DNA of 12,701 nucleotides. Origin: Bacteriovoracaceae bacterium UBA7695 (GTDB lineage: Bacteria; Bdellovibrionota; Bacteriovoracia; Bacteriovoracales; Bacteriovoracaceae). The position numbers and the translations under genes are program-made. The notes below the pieces were generated by a model. That model searched no databases. It saw nothing but the letters and a program-made list of their open reading frames with translations, and was not told the origin of the DNA. Positions 11,924-12,701 of this stretch are shown here, in pieces. Location of the stretch: positions 16,724 through 29,424 of the forward strand of contig DLGL01000042.1 in assembly GCA_002482685.1 (NCBI GenBank), given 5' to 3'. Position 1 is the first letter of the stretch. Every line of letters starts with the position of its first letter.

Positions 11924-12701
11924 ATGGAGAGATTACCAAAAGTATTAGCAATTGATGACGACCACAACTGGCTTTCACAAGTACCATTGATCCTGGAAGA
12001 ACTTTGCGAGGTCGATGTACGCTCTACTATTGATCGAGGCATTGAGGCCATTGAAGAGAAGTTTTACGATGTGATCCTACTCGATATTAACTTTAAAAAT
12101 GATACCCGCACGGGCCTTGATATTTTCCGCATGATTAAGGCCAAAGACCATAGTGCAGATGTAATCGTTATTAGTGGTGAAACGAATCCTCAAAAACTTA
12201 TCCAGATAATGAACGCGGGCATCACGCAATTCCTGCCCAAACCTATTTGTAATGATGAAATCCGTACCGCTATCGGAAATGCTGTCCAAGCTAAAAAAAT
12301 GAAACTTCGAGCACTGAATCTTGATTCAAAAAGCACTCGCTATCAACTCATTGGCCGTTCGCTTCAGATGCAGAAACTTCGTGAGCAGATCGCCCATGTG
12401 GTGAACGCTGGTATCAAAGACGTACTTTTAACTGGAGAAACAGGAACAGGAAAAGAAGTCATAGCCAAACATATTGCTTATCAAGCTGATCCAAGTCTTC
12501 GCTTCAATGTGATTCACTGTGGAGCAATTGCAGATGGTATCGCGGAATCAGAACTTTTTGGACACACAAAGGGAGCATTTACTGGTGCAGACAGAGATCG
12601 CCAGAGTGTTTTTGAAATCGTTGGCGGCGGCTTTGTATTTTTAGATGAGATTGGTGATATGCCACTTGCTCAACAAGCGAAGCTTCTCCCCGTACTTCAA
12701 G
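11924..12701 (+). CDS. NtrC-family sigma-54 response regulator (partial at right edge)
   Basis: An ATG at 11924 with AGAGGGGA just upstream opens a frame of 259 codons that continues past the edge. Residues 1 to about 125 are a receiver domain: acidic D11-D12-D13, phospho-acceptor D54 (VILLDIN), S84 and K106 (PKP). Residues from about 140 form the sigma-54 AAA+ domain: Walker A GETGTGKE (171-178), the sigma-54 contact loop GAFTGA (217-222) and Walker B VFLDE (238-242). The C-terminal helix-turn-helix lies outside the window. It would activate sigma-54 promoters when phosphorylated by the upstream kinase, with which it is surely co-transcribed. Its targets are not visible; the operon's own promoter looks sigma-70, so it probably acts elsewhere. 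Confidence 0.93.
   Translation, partial: MERLPKVLAIDDDHNWLSQVPLILEELCEVDVRSTIDRGIEAIEEKFYDVILLDINFKNDTRTGLDIFRMIKAKDHSADVIVISGETNPQKLIQIMNAGITQFLPKPICNDEIRTAIGNAVQAKKMKLRALNLDSKSTRYQLIGRSLQMQKLREQIAHVVNAGIKDVLLTGETGTGKEVIAKHIAYQADPSLRFNVIHCGAIADGIAESELFGHTKGAFTGADRDRQSVFEIVGGGFVFLDEIGDMPLAQQAKLLPVLQ

Overview
This window carries two divergent gene blocks from a moderately AT-rich bacterium. The right-hand block pairs a periplasmic binding protein with a membrane histidine kinase and a sigma-54 (NtrC-type) response regulator, with an H-box of the form GQVTSGIMHDIKTPLQS. That architecture and style suggest a Gram-negative delta-proteobacterium-like or Bdellovibrionota-like organism (Bacteriovorax/Peredibacter type). 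This assignment is an impression from style and was not established. No tRNA, rRNA, transposase, integrase or CRISPR array was seen.

Left block (minus strand, transcribed from about 7490 down to about 92). The order is a large Hsp70/DnaK-like ATPase with a divergent C-terminal half (TTG start, 7418), a J-domain-like helical protein that lacks HPD and ends in two membrane segments, and a single-domain Cdc48/FtsH-type AAA+ ATPase. These three overlap by 1 and 4 nt, so they are tightly coupled. About 410 nt follow that contain a short ORF of uncertain status. Then come a wHTH-STAS-GHKL ATPase and a STAS-like (DUF4325-like) protein with a C-terminal winged helix. A weak intrinsic terminator lies at 92-112. 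A further gene starts at position 34 and runs off the left edge; its first residues resemble DUF2188 proteins. The block looks like an unfolding/chaperone machine (Hsp70 + J-like + AAA+) physically linked to a partner-switch-type regulatory pair (GHKL + STAS). I know of no characterised system with exactly this set. It is the main candidate for a new system here, possibly a stress or defence island; that role is inference.

A 26-bp element (CTGRTTAAA-N8-TTTAAYSAG, palindromic) occurs three times around the last gene of this block: over the start codon of the STAS-winged-helix gene (713-738), just after its stop codon (143-168), and in the promoter region of the edge gene (58-83). At the first site it also contains the -10 of a plausible sigma-70 promoter whose transcript would start at or next to the ATG. 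This suggests a small autoregulated regulon that uses a leaderless mRNA.

The intergenic control region (7419-7801) contains two perfect palindromes on the Hsp70 side. On the other side it has a tandem pair of GARACA-N2-TGTCTC operators 20 bp apart, plus a GACAC-N6-GTGTC palindrome over a TTGACA -35 box.

Right block (plus strand, 7802 to the right edge). The order is an EamA/DMT ten-helix exporter, a short radical SAM enzyme, a secreted Leu/Ile/Val-type periplasmic binding protein, a membrane histidine kinase, and an NtrC-family response regulator truncated by the window edge. The first four genes overlap by exactly 4 nt at each junction (GTGA, ATGA, GTGA) and the regulator follows after 9 nt, so this is one transcription unit. 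Enzyme + exporter + periplasmic receptor + two-component system could be a make-export-sense circuit for a small molecule; this is inference.
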